This document shows, piece by piece, positions 32,791 to 42,106 of a stretch of DNA of 64,000 nt. Positions within the stretch are counted from its first letter, which is position 1. Every line of letters begins with the position of its first letter. The notes beneath the pieces were generated by a model that saw only the letters and a list, made by a program, of their open reading frames with translations, searched no databases and was not told where the DNA came from. The DNA comes from Uliginosibacterium sp. (GTDB lineage: Bacteria; Pseudomonadota; Gammaproteobacteria; Burkholderiales; Rhodocyclaceae), in the NCBI GenBank assembly GCA_016718265.1, contig JADKDZ010000002.1, positions 62,001 to 126,000 of the forward strand, in the 5' to 3' direction. The translations under genes were made by a program, and so were the position numbers.

Positions 32791-34903
32791 CAGCGGGGCG
32801 GGCGGGGGGGTGGGGTGGGTTGCGGGGCCGGGGTGGAAGCTGTCGGCGCTTGCGGGCGCTGCCTTCGCCGAAGCTGCTGCGCTTGGGCGGGGCGTCGCCC
32901 TGATCCCAATTGCGCTTCGGGCGCTGCTCATCGGTCTGCCAGGGCGAACGCTCACGCGGCCGTTCGCTGCTCGGGAAGGCGGGCTTGCTGAAGCTTGCAC
33001 GGTCGTCGCGGCGCGGCGCTTCTTCACTGGGGCGGCTGAAGCTGCGCTCTGCTGGCGCGCGCGGCGGCCGATCGTCACGGAAGCGGGGGCGCTCGTCACC
33101 ACGTTCGCGGCTACGGTCACGGTCGCCGCCAAAGCTGGGGCGTGGGCGGCTGTCGCGGTCCCCTTCGCCGGCCAGGGCGGGGCGGATGTTGAGCGGCAAC
33201 TGGCAGACGCGGGTGGACTTCAGATAATTCAGGAGTTCGGGCGACAGCTCGGGCAATTCGACCGTGCTGTAGTCGTCAAACAGGTTGATCTGGCCGATCA
33301 GGCGGCCTTCGATCCCGCCTTCATTGGCGATGGCGCCCACGATCTCTTTGGGCATCGCGCCGTGGCGGCGGCCCACCTCGATGCGGTAGCGCACGACGAC
33401 GTTGCCTGCCGAATCGCGCTGACGCGGCGCATCCCCGCGCGGCTCACGGCGCGGGCGCTCGTTGCGGAAATCATCCCCTTGAGTGGGGCGGCCACGTTCG
33501 GGTGGGGCGCTGCTGACCGGTGCGGTGGCGACATCCCAACCGCGGCCGGATTCTTCGAGCTGCAGCGGCCGCTCGCGTTGCAGCAGGTAGGCCAGGGCGC
33601 CGGCGATTTCGCCCGTGTCCAGGCTCTTTTCGGCGGCGAGCTGGTCGACGATTTCACCAAAAAAGCCCAATTGCTCGTCACTCAGGCTTTCGATGGCTTC
33701 GGCGATCTGTTGCTTGAACTGGTTGATGCGCTTGTCGGCGACGGCTTCCTTGCTGGGCAGGGCGATCTGCTCGATTGGCTGCCGGGTGGCGCGTTCAATG
33801 GCGCGGAGCATGCCGGTTTCGCGCGGGGCCACAAACAGGATCGCGGTGCCTTGGCGCCCGGCACGCCCGGTGCGGCCGATGCGGTGCACGTAGGCTTCGG
33901 TGTCGTAGGGAATGTCGTAGTTGATCACGTGGCTGACGCGGGCAACGTCGATGCCGCGGGCGGCGACGTCAGTGGCCACCACGATGTCGAGGCTGCCGGA
34001 TTTGAGCTGCTCGATCACGCGCTCGCGCAGCGCCTGGTTCATGTCGCCATTCAAGGCGGCGACGGAATAGCCACGCGCTTCGAGCTTGTCGGCAAGCTCG
34101 GTGGTGGCTGTTTTGGTGCGCACAAAAATGAGCGCGGCGTCGAACTCTTCTTCCACTTCGAGGATGCGGGTCAGCGCGTCGAGCTTGTGCACGCCGCGTA
34201 CCGGCCAGTAGCGCTGGCGGATGGTGGCCACCGTGGTGGTGGCCGCCTTGATCTTTACCTCTTGCGGGTCGCGCAGGTGCTTGCGGGCAACGCGCCGGAT
34301 CGGGTCGGGCATCGTGGCGGAGAACAGCGCCGTCTGCCGCTCGGGCGGCGTGTGATCGAGAATCCATTCCACATCGTCGATGAAGCCCATGCGCAGCATT
34401 TCATCCGCTTCGTCGAGGACCAGGGCCTGCAGGCCATCGAGTTTGAGGCTGCCACGCTCCAGGTGATCCATGACCCGGCCGGGCGTCCCGACAATGACCT
34501 GTGCGCCGCGCTGCAACTGGCGCAGCTGCACGATCATGCTCTGGCCACCGTAGAGCGGCAGCACGTGGAAATCTCGCAGGTACTTGGCGTAGCGCTGGAA
34601 GGCTTCGGCCACCTGGATGGCCAGCTCGCGTGTCGGTGTCAGGACCAGGATCTGTGGTTTCTTGTTGCTGGCGTCCAGCCGCTCCAGCAGGGGCAGGGCA
34701 AACGCGGCAGTCTTGCCGGTGCCGGTCTGCGCTTCGCCGAGCAGATCGCTGCCTGCCAGGAGGTGCGGAATGCAGGCGGCCTGAATGGGCGAGGGGGTCT
34801 CATAGCCCACGTCCGCCAGCGCGGTCAGCAAGGGCGCCGAGAGGTTCAGCGCCGCAAAGGAATCGCCGGGTGTTACAGCGGGTGTGTCGAGTTGTTCTGT
34901 CAT
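32729..34903 (-). CDS. deaD: DEAD-box RNA helicase, DeaD/CsdA type
   Basis: Cold-shock-associated RNA helicase of 724 residues that helps ribosome assembly and mRNA unwinding. Motifs: Q motif with PSPIQAACIP near 38-47, AQTGTGKT (motif I, about 58-65), PTRELA, VLDEADEML (motif II), SATMP, and HRIGRTGRAGR (motif VI). A DbpA-type RNA-binding domain (around 490-570) and a long Arg/Asp/Pro/Ser-rich tail follow. The last 45 or so residues turn Pro/Ala-rich and read into what appears to be the decayed DUF817 gene, through G/C-runs near 32790-32830, so the native stop may have been lost by a frameshift. YccS-type gene lies 56 bases upstream on the same strand. Confidence 0.94.
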   Translation of the reverse strand: MTEQLDTPAVTPGDSFAALNLSAPLLTALADVGYETPSPIQAACIPHLLAGSDLLGEAQTGTGKTAAFALPLLERLDASNKKPQILVLTPTRELAIQVAEAFQRYAKYLRDFHVLPLYGGQSMIVQLRQLQRGAQVIVGTPGRVMDHLERGSLKLDGLQALVLDEADEMLRMGFIDDVEWILDHTPPERQTALFSATMPDPIRRVARKHLRDPQEVKIKAATTTVATIRQRYWPVRGVHKLDALTRILEVEEEFDAALIFVRTKTATTELADKLEARGYSVAALNGDMNQALRERVIEQLKSGSLDIVVATDVAARGIDVARVSHVINYDIPYDTEAYVHRIGRTGRAGRQGTAILFVAPRETGMLRAIERATRQPIEQIALPSKEAVADKRINQFKQQIAEAIESLSDEQLGFFGEIVDQLAAEKSLDTGEIAGALAYLLQRERPLQLEESGRGWDVATAPVSSAPPERGRPTQGDDFRNERPRREPRGDAPRQRDSAGNVVVRYRIEVGRRHGAMPKEIVGAIANEGGIEGRLIGQINLFDDYSTVELPELSPELLNYLKSTRVCQLPLNIRPALAGEGDRDSRPRPSFGGDRDRSRERGDERPRFRDDRPPRAPAERSFSRPSEEAPRRDDRASFSKPAFPSSERPRERSPWQTDEQRPKRNWDQGDAPPKRSSFGEGSARKRRQLPPRPRNPPHPPARPAAALAPARAARPPCSHRALQA

Positions 34904-34959
34904 GGTACGGGGGCCTGGCTAAAAGTTGTCGTGAATGGCTGATCGGGTGGCGTCTGGCT

Positions 34960-37128
34960 TCAACGGGCGGGCAGTCGTTCGGTGGCAAATGACGCGGTCA
35001 GTTCGGTGAGCTCGGGCAGCAGTAGCTCGATCAGGCTGAGCTGGCGAACAATGCGACGCTCAATCTCGGTGTCGGCGTCCGTCAGGCTCGGCTCCGTCAG
35101 TGTGGTGGCATTGGCGTGCCCGTCGGGCAGGCTGTGCGCATCCAGCGCGGCGGCGATGCGCTGAAGGCTAGCACGGATACGCCGTTCAGCGTGCGCGATC
35201 TGCGAGTCCGGGAGCCATTCGCCAACTTTCTCGCGATGCGCACCGAGGGCCGACACGTAGCCGAGCAAGGTGTGGCTGGCGCACAGGAAACGGAAGGCTG
35301 GCTCGGGTGCCAGCCGGTACCGGCCCGGCTCCGTCAGCATGGCGACGAGCGTGGAGGAGAGCTCTGCATCCGCATTGTGGGCTTCGCGCCGCACGATCCG
35401 GTAAGTCAGGTCATCGTTCTTGCCTTGCCGATACTGTGCCAGCACGATGCCCAGATAGCGCTCGGCCTGCTCCACCGCACAGGCCATGGCGTGGTGGACC
35501 TGGCGCCCCTGCCAGTCCGGCAGGATGAAAGCCACGGCCAATGCGGCGAGCGCACTGCCGATCAGGGTATCGAGCAGGCGGGGCATGATCACCGCATAGC
35601 TGCTGCCGAACTGGTTGAAACAGATCATCACCAGCACGGTGATGCTCGCCGTAGCCGCCATGTAACGATCCGTACGCAGGGCAAAGAAGGCTACTCCGCA
35701 GGCCAGCAACAAGGCGAGCTGGGCCGTGGGGTGGGGAAAGGCCGAGATGAACAGGCTCGCGCCGCAGAGGCCGAGCACCGTCCCGAATACCCGCTCGCTG
35801 AGGCGTTGCCAGGTGGTGCTGAAGCTGGGCTGGCAGACGAAAACGGTCGTTAGCAGCACCCAATAACCTTGCGGCAAGGCAAACGCATGCAGCAGACCGT
35901 AGCCAGCGGCCAGCGCCACGGCCAGGCGCACCCCATGCCGAAAGCGCTTGCTCGGTGGTGAAACCTGGGCGCGCAGGCGCTGCCACATCTCTGTCAGCGT
36001 CTTCGGGTTGTGGTCGCGCAGGCTGCGATCGCGCTGGAGGCTTGCTGTTGCAGGTTCGCCAGCGGTGGCGAGCAGTGCTTCAATTGCGCTGATATTGCGG
36101 CACAGGTCTGCCACAGAGTCGAGCAGCTCGGCGTCGACACGGTGTGGCAGGGTCTGCAAGTGTGCAAGGGCTGCCTCCAGCTCGTGGCGCACGGCGCGTC
36201 CTCGCTCACCGGGATCGAAAGTGCGGGCGCTGAGAATGGCGGCTGCAAGTGCATGGCAGGCCTCGGCCTGGGCACGCATCAGGCTCTGGCAGCGGAACAG
36301 GATATCGCTGCGGGCAAATGCCTCCGCCAGTGCCTGGTAGGGGTAATGGGCCGAGCTGGTGCGTTCATGGATTTCCTGGGCCAGAAAATACCACTGCAGC
36401 AAGGCCGCGCTGCGCCGCGCTGCGCGCTCCCCCTGCGTCCATATCAGCAAGATCTGGCGTGCGCGGTTCATCAGGCCCACCAGGCGACCGTTCTGCGTGG
36501 CGAGTGCGATGCGTTGTGCATCGACTTCACGCCCGGACTGTGGCTCCAGCAGATCGGCCTTGAGCGTGAGGTAGGCGCCAAGCGCCTCGAAGGTCTGGGC
36601 GACGATCTGGCGGGCAGGCCGGATTGCAAACAGCAGGGCACCGAGCAGTGAAATGGCGCCGTACCACCCTGCGCCGATGAGCAGGAGCGCGGGCCCCTGC
36701 CAGTCGTGCCCGGTCGGCAAATCGCGCTGGCTGAGGCTGAGCATGGTGTAGATCGCCAGAATGATGGAGGCGACGGCGATCGCGGCGTAGCGCTCGCCCA
36801 AGGCGCCCAGCATGACGAAGCACAGGGTGGAGCTGGCCAAGCCCAGAACAAACAGCCAAGGGTAGGGATAGAGCCAGCGTACCGAGAAGGCGACGAAGGC
36901 AAAACAGAGCAGTGTTACCACCAAGGCCCGGAAGCGCCCGCCGAAACGGTCTGGTGTTTCCGCCAGCGCGCAGGCGATCACGCCCAGCAAGAGATTCACC
37001 AGCCAGTCTTCGTGCCCCATGCCAAAACACACGGCCAATACGCCGGAGAACGCCAGTGCAATCTTGAGGTAATCGAGTGCTTTGTCGTGCAACCATGCGC
37101 GGCGCAGAAACTCGAAATCGGTGTTCAT
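34960..37128 (-). CDS. yccS: YccS/YhfK-family inner-membrane protein (FUSC)
   Basis: A 722-residue membrane protein with two blocks of about five to six spans (about 20-185 and 395-510), each followed by a cytoplasmic domain. This is the layout of YccS and of aromatic-acid exporter-like FUSC proteins. VRLAVALAAGYGLLHAFALPQGYWVLLTTVFVCQPSFSTTWQRL marks the start of the second block. I start at MNTDFEFLRR; a longer frame adds 15 basic residues without support. The role is uncertain (efflux has been suggested for the family). Confidence 0.88.
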   Translation of the reverse strand: MNTDFEFLRRAWLHDKALDYLKIALAFSGVLAVCFGMGHEDWLVNLLLGVIACALAETPDRFGGRFRALVVTLLCFAFVAFSVRWLYPYPWLFVLGLASSTLCFVMLGALGERYAAIAVASIILAIYTMLSLSQRDLPTGHDWQGPALLLIGAGWYGAISLLGALLFAIRPARQIVAQTFEALGAYLTLKADLLEPQSGREVDAQRIALATQNGRLVGLMNRARQILLIWTQGERAARRSAALLQWYFLAQEIHERTSSAHYPYQALAEAFARSDILFRCQSLMRAQAEACHALAAAILSARTFDPGERGRAVRHELEAALAHLQTLPHRVDAELLDSVADLCRNISAIEALLATAGEPATASLQRDRSLRDHNPKTLTEMWQRLRAQVSPPSKRFRHGVRLAVALAAGYGLLHAFALPQGYWVLLTTVFVCQPSFSTTWQRLSERVFGTVLGLCGASLFISAFPHPTAQLALLLACGVAFFALRTDRYMAATASITVLVMICFNQFGSSYAVIMPRLLDTLIGSALAALAVAFILPDWQGRQVHHAMACAVEQAERYLGIVLAQYRQGKNDDLTYRIVRREAHNADAELSSTLVAMLTEPGRYRLAPEPAFRFLCASHTLLGYVSALGAHREKVGEWLPDSQIAHAERRIRASLQRIAAALDAHSLPDGHANATTLTEPSLTDADTEIERRIVRQLSLIELLLPELTELTASFATERLPAR

Positions 37129-37376
37129 GTGCGGCAGGCCGCGTTGCGTTTGACGCGGCAATCGAACACGCACGGCAAGGTGCGGGTGACCCTGCAGATT
37201 CGGTCCGGGAAAAGGTTTTGCGGCATCGCGCCATTATACGCCTTCACCCGGCGCAGCCCTGCTGCGCGCAGGGTTTAAGCGGACGTAGCACTGTGACAGG
37301 CGCCCGGCGTGCGGGGATCGGCATGCGGCCCGCGCGTACCAATCCCCGGTGAGCCAGAGCAGCTTGCAGGTGAGCG

Positions 37377-39113
37377 CTAAACAGCGTCGGCAGTGATGCC
37401 GAGCTGGCGGGAAATCTGGCGGATCTCCTGCTGCCAGGCCTGCTGTTGCGCCGGTTTCTGGTGGCGAGGCTTACGTGCACGGTCAGCCGCCAGCCAGGCT
37501 TCCAGTTGGCACAGGCGTTCGAGCAAAGCCTCGTCGTCCTGTCGAGTACTCGCGGGTGGGCGTGCTTGATCCTTCCTTTCTGAGTTTGCTGCTTCGCATG
37601 CCGCGGGTGTGGAGAACAGGCTCTGGTAGGCGCTGGGGGCGTCCAGCCATTCGGTGAGCCGCCCGTGCTGAATGACCCAGAAGCGCCGGCAGCAGGCTTC
37701 GATCAGCTGACGGTCGTGCGACACCAGAATGAAGCCGCCGCTGAAAGCGTTCAGCGCCTCGGCGAGCTGCTGTTTGCCGGCCATGTCCAGGTGGTTGCTC
37801 GGTTCGTCCAGCCACAGAAAATGATAGCGGGCCAGGGAGAGGGCCAGGAACAGCAGGCGCGAGCGCTCGCCACCGCTGAGTGCGGCGACCGATTCGCTGT
37901 GGCGTTGGAACGGGAAGCCAGCGGCGATCAAGGCCTGTTTGCGCGCCTGCTCCGAGATCGGCGCGAAGGGGTAGAGCGCGTCGCTCAGGCTGGCGCTATC
38001 GGCGAGCTGTTGCAGGCTCTGGTCGTAATAGCCAAGCTTGGCGCCCGGGTGATAACGCAGTCCGGGGGTGTCTTGGTCGGTTTGCAAGCTTTGCCAGCAT
38101 TGGCGCAAGAACGAGCTTTTCCCGCTGCCGTTGGCGCCCAGCAAGGCGACCTTGTCGCCGGGCTTCAGACAGAGATCGTCAATCTCGAAAAGCACTTCCG
38201 CTTCGGGAGCCGGCTTGATCTTCATTGCCTCAAAGACCACAAGTTGCTTGGCGGCGAGGTTTTGACCGTGCAACTGCAGCACCCAGGGGCTGCCCCGGCT
38301 GACGGTGGTTTGCTCTTCCTTGAGGTGATCGATCCGTTTCTGCATCGACTTCGCCTTGCGGATCAGTTTCTCGTTGTCGTGCGCACGCCCCCATGCGGCG
38401 ACGCGCTGACGACTGAAGTCGAGCCGATCAATTTCTTTCTGCTCGGCACTGCGACGCGCGCGGGCGGTTTCGTCCGCTTCGTGCAATGCCTGGACGGCGT
38501 GGGAACACGGCAGGTCGAAACTGTATAGGGCGTGGTCACGCAGGAACCAGGTCTTGTTGCTGACACGGTCGAGCAGACACTGGTCGTGCGAGACCAGCAA
38601 GAAACTGCCTCGCCAGCGCGTGAGGAAGTCTTCCAGCCAGAGAATGGAGGGCAGGTCGAGGTGGTTGCTGGGCTCATCAAGCAGGAGCAGGTTCGGTTCC
38701 AGCATCAGTGCGCGACCCAGCAACAGGCGGGTGTGGTAGCCGCCGCTCAGTGCACTGACGGGCGTGTTGATAGCATCTCGGTCGAAGCCGAGTTCCCGGA
38801 GCAGATTCTCTGCTTGCCATTCGGGCGGCGATTCAAGCCTGGAGGCCGTTTCAAGCAGCGCCCGGCGCGCTGTCAGCGCATGGATTTCGGGCGGAAGCTG
38901 TTGCTCGACATGCTGCAAGCGGCAGGCGCGGGCACGCTGGATAGACTCGTTTTCCGGGTCTGCCAGCAATTTCAGCAAACTGCTTTTGCCGCAGCCGTTG
39001 TGGCCGATCAGGCCGATCCGGTCGCCGAGCTTGAGGGTGAAAGAGAGGTCGTGGAACAGCGGTCCGTGGCCAAAGTCCAGGGACAGGGATGTTGCGGAAA
39101 TCAGGGTAGTCAT
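37377..39113 (-). CDS. ABC-F family ATPase (ribosome-associated type)
   Basis: Two ABC ATPase domains on one 578-residue chain without membrane segments, the ABC-F plan. First domain: GLIGHNGCGKSSLLKLL (about 35-51), signature LSGGYHTRLLLGRAL, LLLDEPSNHLD. Second domain: ALLGANGSGKSSFLRQ, LSGGERSRLLFLAL, LDEPSNHLD. Between them is a charged linker of the P-site tRNA-interacting kind. The C-terminus has a charged helical segment. ABC-F proteins work on stalled ribosomes and some give antibiotic resistance. It looks like a divergent Uup/YheS relative, and I do not assign a symbol. A short ORF with a perfect ribosome site lies about 110 bases upstream on the same strand. Confidence 0.93.
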   Translation of the reverse strand: MTTLISATSLSLDFGHGPLFHDLSFTLKLGDRIGLIGHNGCGKSSLLKLLADPENESIQRARACRLQHVEQQLPPEIHALTARRALLETASRLESPPEWQAENLLRELGFDRDAINTPVSALSGGYHTRLLLGRALMLEPNLLLLDEPSNHLDLPSILWLEDFLTRWRGSFLLVSHDQCLLDRVSNKTWFLRDHALYSFDLPCSHAVQALHEADETARARRSAEQKEIDRLDFSRQRVAAWGRAHDNEKLIRKAKSMQKRIDHLKEEQTTVSRGSPWVLQLHGQNLAAKQLVVFEAMKIKPAPEAEVLFEIDDLCLKPGDKVALLGANGSGKSSFLRQCWQSLQTDQDTPGLRYHPGAKLGYYDQSLQQLADSASLSDALYPFAPISEQARKQALIAAGFPFQRHSESVAALSGGERSRLLFLALSLARYHFLWLDEPSNHLDMAGKQQLAEALNAFSGGFILVSHDRQLIEACCRRFWVIQHGRLTEWLDAPSAYQSLFSTPAACEAANSERKDQARPPASTRQDDEALLERLCQLEAWLAADRARKPRHQKPAQQQAWQQEIRQISRQLGITADAV

Positions 39114-39225
39114 GCTCTTGTCTCACATTTTGCGGATACAGAAACCCGCATCAACAGGAGCGCTGACGAAAAAGACGAGTCGAGAAAGACTCAGAAAGAG
39201 TGTTGCGGCTTTGCTCTGGCCCGAC

Positions 39226-39312
39226 TTATCGCAGCGCGATGGCGTTCAGACAAGAGCCAGCAAAGGTGCTGAAGCAGCGTACCAGCATGAGCGGGCGCGC
39301 GATTGAAACCAT
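39226..39312 (-). CDS. 28-codon ORF upstream of the ABC-F gene, candidate leader peptide
   Basis: Encodes MVSIARPLMLVRCFSTFAGS plus eight more residues (CLNAIALR) and stops at TAA. It is preceded by AAAGGAGG at 6 bases, one of the best ribosome sites in the window, so translation is likely. It lies between the histidine kinase stop and the ABC-F start, on the same strand. On the RNA after it, gagtc-tttctc-gactc followed by gtcttttt can form a weak terminator-like stem, and gcgggt-ttctgt-atccgc sits just before the ABC-F start. Leader peptides controlling ABC-F genes by ribosome stalling are known in other bacteria; that this is one is inference. Confidence 0.55.
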   Translation of the reverse strand: MVSIARPLMLVRCFSTFAGSCLNAIALR

Positions 39313-39376
39313 GATTAACCTCCTTTCATTTGAAAGAATGTGGATGGAGTTCAGAAATGATACCCGCCTTGGCCAT

Positions 39377-40870
39377 TCAGGCGGGGCTGACGGCTTCGGC
39401 CGTTTCCGGTTCAACTGCTTTGAGCCGGGCGGTGAACCAGAACGTGGCACCGTTTCCGGGCGAAGTATCCACGCCAACGTCACCTCCCATGGCCTCGGCG
39501 AGCTGCTTGACGATGGCAAGGCCCAGTCCGGTGCCGCTGCGGCGCTGCCCGTCAGCCGCAGCCACCTGCACGAAGGGCTCCCAGAGCAGGTGGATTTTCT
39601 CGGGATCGACACCAATCCCGGTGTCGGTGACCGAGAACACCGTATGGGCGCCCGCGGTCAGCACTTCGACCCGCACGCTGCCCTGATCGGTGTAACGAAT
39701 CGCGTTGCTGATCAGGTTGGTAAGAATCTGCATCAGGCGCGGCCCGTCACCCATGACATGGCGAGGGACTTCGGGTGCGACGCTGTAGGACAAGTCCAGA
39801 TGCTTGCCGTGCGCGATTTCCTCCTGCAGTCCGACCACGTCGTCGATCAGTACGTGCAAATCAAAAGGAGTCACCAGCAGTTCTAGCTTGCCGGACTCGA
39901 TCTTGGCGAATTCGAGAATGTCGTTGATGATGCCCAGCAGCCAGCGGCCTGCCTTCTCGATATTGTTGGTGAAGCGGCGCTGTCGGTCGTTGAGCTGGGT
40001 GCTGAGCATGAGCTCGTTCATGCTCAGGATGGCATGCATCGGCGTACGCAGATCATGGCTCATGGCCGCCAGGAAGACTGATTTGGCTTTGTTGGCGTGA
40101 TCCGACATTTCTTTCGCCCGGATCAGCTCTGCCTCACGATGCTCGATCTCACCAAGCAGCTGGTTCACGCCGCCGATCAAGGCGCCGATCTCGTCCTGGC
40201 GCTGTGTGGCCTCTACCCGGTGGCTGTAATCGCCCGGGTGGGCGCGCAAGTGGCGGATAACTGTCATCAGCCCCTTGATCGGGCGGGTGATGAAGAGATT
40301 GAGCATCAGGGTCAGGACCAGCGCTCCCAGCACGGCAATGCCGCTGCCGATGGCCAGAATCGACGCACGCAGCTTGTTCAGGCTTTCGTCAATGTAGTGC
40401 TGCGAGAAACTGACCACCACGCTGGCAACCTGCGAGTCATCCATGGCGCGGACCGGCTCGATGGCCAGGTATTCGCCCGCTTCAGGGAGTCGAAGCGTCA
40501 TTTCGCCTCGTGGCAGCGCCTGCACCAGCTCGCGGAACGGCGTCACGCTGCCGATCCGGCTGGCGTCGCTGTGAAACAGGATGGTCCCGTTCTGCGACAG
40601 CACCATCGCGTAATCCACATTTGAATAAGCCTTCGCTGCTTCGGCGCATTGCTCTTCAAAGCCGACGATGTATTCCAGGCGGATGCCCAGCGCGGTGATG
40701 CGCTCTATCTGCAAGGCCAGGCTCTTGGCAATGGCGAGCGAGCGCGACTGCAGGGTGTCGGCGTAAGTCGCGGAATAGTAGGTGGAAGCCGCCCAGGTCA
40801 CCCCCAGGCAGATCGTGACGAAGACCGTGCAGCTGATCAGCAGGATCTTGGTGCGCAGCCCTAAGCTCAT
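39377..40870 (-). CDS. Sensor histidine kinase with periplasmic sensing domain
   Basis: A 497-residue hybrid-free kinase: a signal-anchor span (about 8-30), a periplasmic domain of about 140 residues (30-170), a second span (about 170-195), a HAMP domain, then HisKA with the phospho-His in SHDLRTPMHAIL (His 272), and the ATPase with NLISNAIRYT, DTGIGV and GTGLGLAIVK. I start at the ATG that overlaps the upstream gene's stop (ATGA); an ATG four codons earlier is possible. It is coupled to a periplasmic binding protein gene. No response regulator follows; the next gene is the ABC-F ATPase. Confidence 0.94.
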   Translation of the reverse strand: MSLGLRTKILLISCTVFVTICLGVTWAASTYYSATYADTLQSRSLAIAKSLALQIERITALGIRLEYIVGFEEQCAEAAKAYSNVDYAMVLSQNGTILFHSDASRIGSVTPFRELVQALPRGEMTLRLPEAGEYLAIEPVRAMDDSQVASVVVSFSQHYIDESLNKLRASILAIGSGIAVLGALVLTLMLNLFITRPIKGLMTVIRHLRAHPGDYSHRVEATQRQDEIGALIGGVNQLLGEIEHREAELIRAKEMSDHANKAKSVFLAAMSHDLRTPMHAILSMNELMLSTQLNDRQRRFTNNIEKAGRWLLGIINDILEFAKIESGKLELLVTPFDLHVLIDDVVGLQEEIAHGKHLDLSYSVAPEVPRHVMGDGPRLMQILTNLISNAIRYTDQGSVRVEVLTAGAHTVFSVTDTGIGVDPEKIHLLWEPFVQVAAADGQRRSGTGLGLAIVKQLAEAMGGDVGVDTSPGNGATFWFTARLKAVEPETAEAVSPA

Positions 40871-41910
40871 TGAGTCGCCCACGCATACTCTGGGCTCACC
40901 TGCGAGGTCAGCAGCACGCTGGCGCGCGGCGTGATACCCAGTGATCGGGCACGGGCAATGCTGACGGAGGCTATTCCTTTGCGGGTCACTTCGACCGGAA
41001 TCGAAGCCGGGCTGCGGCCCTCAATCAGAATCTGCCGCGCCGCCAGCCCCGCCTTGCGTCCCTGATCAAGTGAAGACACCGCAACACCGGCCAGCGTGCC
41101 ATGCTTGATCCGGTCTGCCCAGAACGAGACATCGGGAATCCGGCTGTTTTCGGCGACCCACTGCTGAAGCGCCTTGAAGGGCACGTCATGGCCCTGCGCG
41201 TCTTTGTAGTTGAAGACACCGAGCAGCAGATAGGCGTCCGCCTCGTGCGGATTGCCGAGTACCGTGCGCTGAAAGTCCTCGTAGCGCTCCAGCCGGTCGA
41301 CGCCGACCAGCATCATCCCACCAGCGGTTTTGGCGAGTTTTTCGATCCGTTCGATCGACTCCGTCCAGTAGCTGGCACGATCCGAAATCAGATGTATGCG
41401 GCGAGCGCCGGGCTTGATCTGCTGAAGCAGGCGAATGGTTTCGATGAACATTTCCTGTTCCAGTGCCCCGGTGACGTTCTTGGCGGCGCCCAGGCCGTAG
41501 TACGCCACGCTGCGGTTCATGCCGCTGAAGACGCAGGGCAGGGCCGTGTTGGCGTAGTGTTTGAGCACATGCTCGACAGCCGCGTCGTCACTCACATAGA
41601 GCAGATCCGGCTGCCAGTCGCTGATCAATTGCCTGGCCTCCCGAGCACGTGCCGTGACGCTTTCCAGAGAATCGTTGCGCTTGGCGTCCAGCGCGAAGAG
41701 CTTGTACTCCACATTGAGATTGCGCCCGAAGCCCAGTTTGAAGCCCGCGAACTGATCGTCTGACCAATCAAAGTTGGTCTCGTAACTCATGACGTGCAGG
41801 ATGCGCCACGGCCGCTTGCCTGTTGCCGGATCTGTCGCCGCCGACAGCGCCGGGAGCCCGAGCAAGGCCAGAACACCCATCATCAGGATCTTGCCAAAAC
41901 GACGCCTCAC
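40867..41910 (-). CDS. Periplasmic ABC-type substrate-binding protein (PF04392-like)
   Basis: A 347-residue secreted protein. The start is a GTG with GGGGAG 7 bases upstream; the longer frame reads through untranslated sequence. The signal peptide is KILMMGVLALLGLPALSAA (about 7-25). The mature part has the fold of ABC substrate-binding proteins of the TrpX/YcjX-like PF04392 group (ILHVMSYETNFDWSDDQF near the start; DLLYVSDDAAVEHVLKHY; VAVSSLDQGRKAGLAARQIL near the end). No permease or ATPase gene accompanies it. It is coupled to the histidine kinase, so it probably feeds ligand information to that sensor rather than to a transporter (inference). Confidence 0.82.
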   Translation of the reverse strand: MRRRFGKILMMGVLALLGLPALSAATDPATGKRPWRILHVMSYETNFDWSDDQFAGFKLGFGRNLNVEYKLFALDAKRNDSLESVTARAREARQLISDWQPDLLYVSDDAAVEHVLKHYANTALPCVFSGMNRSVAYYGLGAAKNVTGALEQEMFIETIRLLQQIKPGARRIHLISDRASYWTESIERIEKLAKTAGGMMLVGVDRLERYEDFQRTVLGNPHEADAYLLLGVFNYKDAQGHDVPFKALQQWVAENSRIPDVSFWADRIKHGTLAGVAVSSLDQGRKAGLAARQILIEGRSPASIPVEVTRKGIASVSIARARSLGITPRASVLLTSQVSPEYAWATQ

Positions 41911-42106
41911 GTGCTGCTCCCCGACTGAATATGGCCTGGACACGGTCCTTATGACCGCCGCCGCAGTGTATCTCCGCAGCTGGGCACATACCATCCGGGC
42001 CGACCAAAGAGCGCGACATAGGTCGCACATGTGCAGCCCCGCCTGCCCTTTGGTTCGGTTTTTTGCGGCAGAATGGCGCACCTTTTCTGGTCCGGAGCCC
42101 TCGCCC

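Noticed and set aside
32690..34942. A 750-codon open frame on the plus strand
   Set aside because: Antisense to the DEAD-box helicase gene, whose motifs are complete; no protein features in this frame.
37257..37273. Hairpin ccctgc/gcaggg after the ABC-F gene as a terminator
   Set aside because: It is short and has no T-run on the minus strand, where the ABC-F gene ends; it also lies beyond about 100 bases from that stop.
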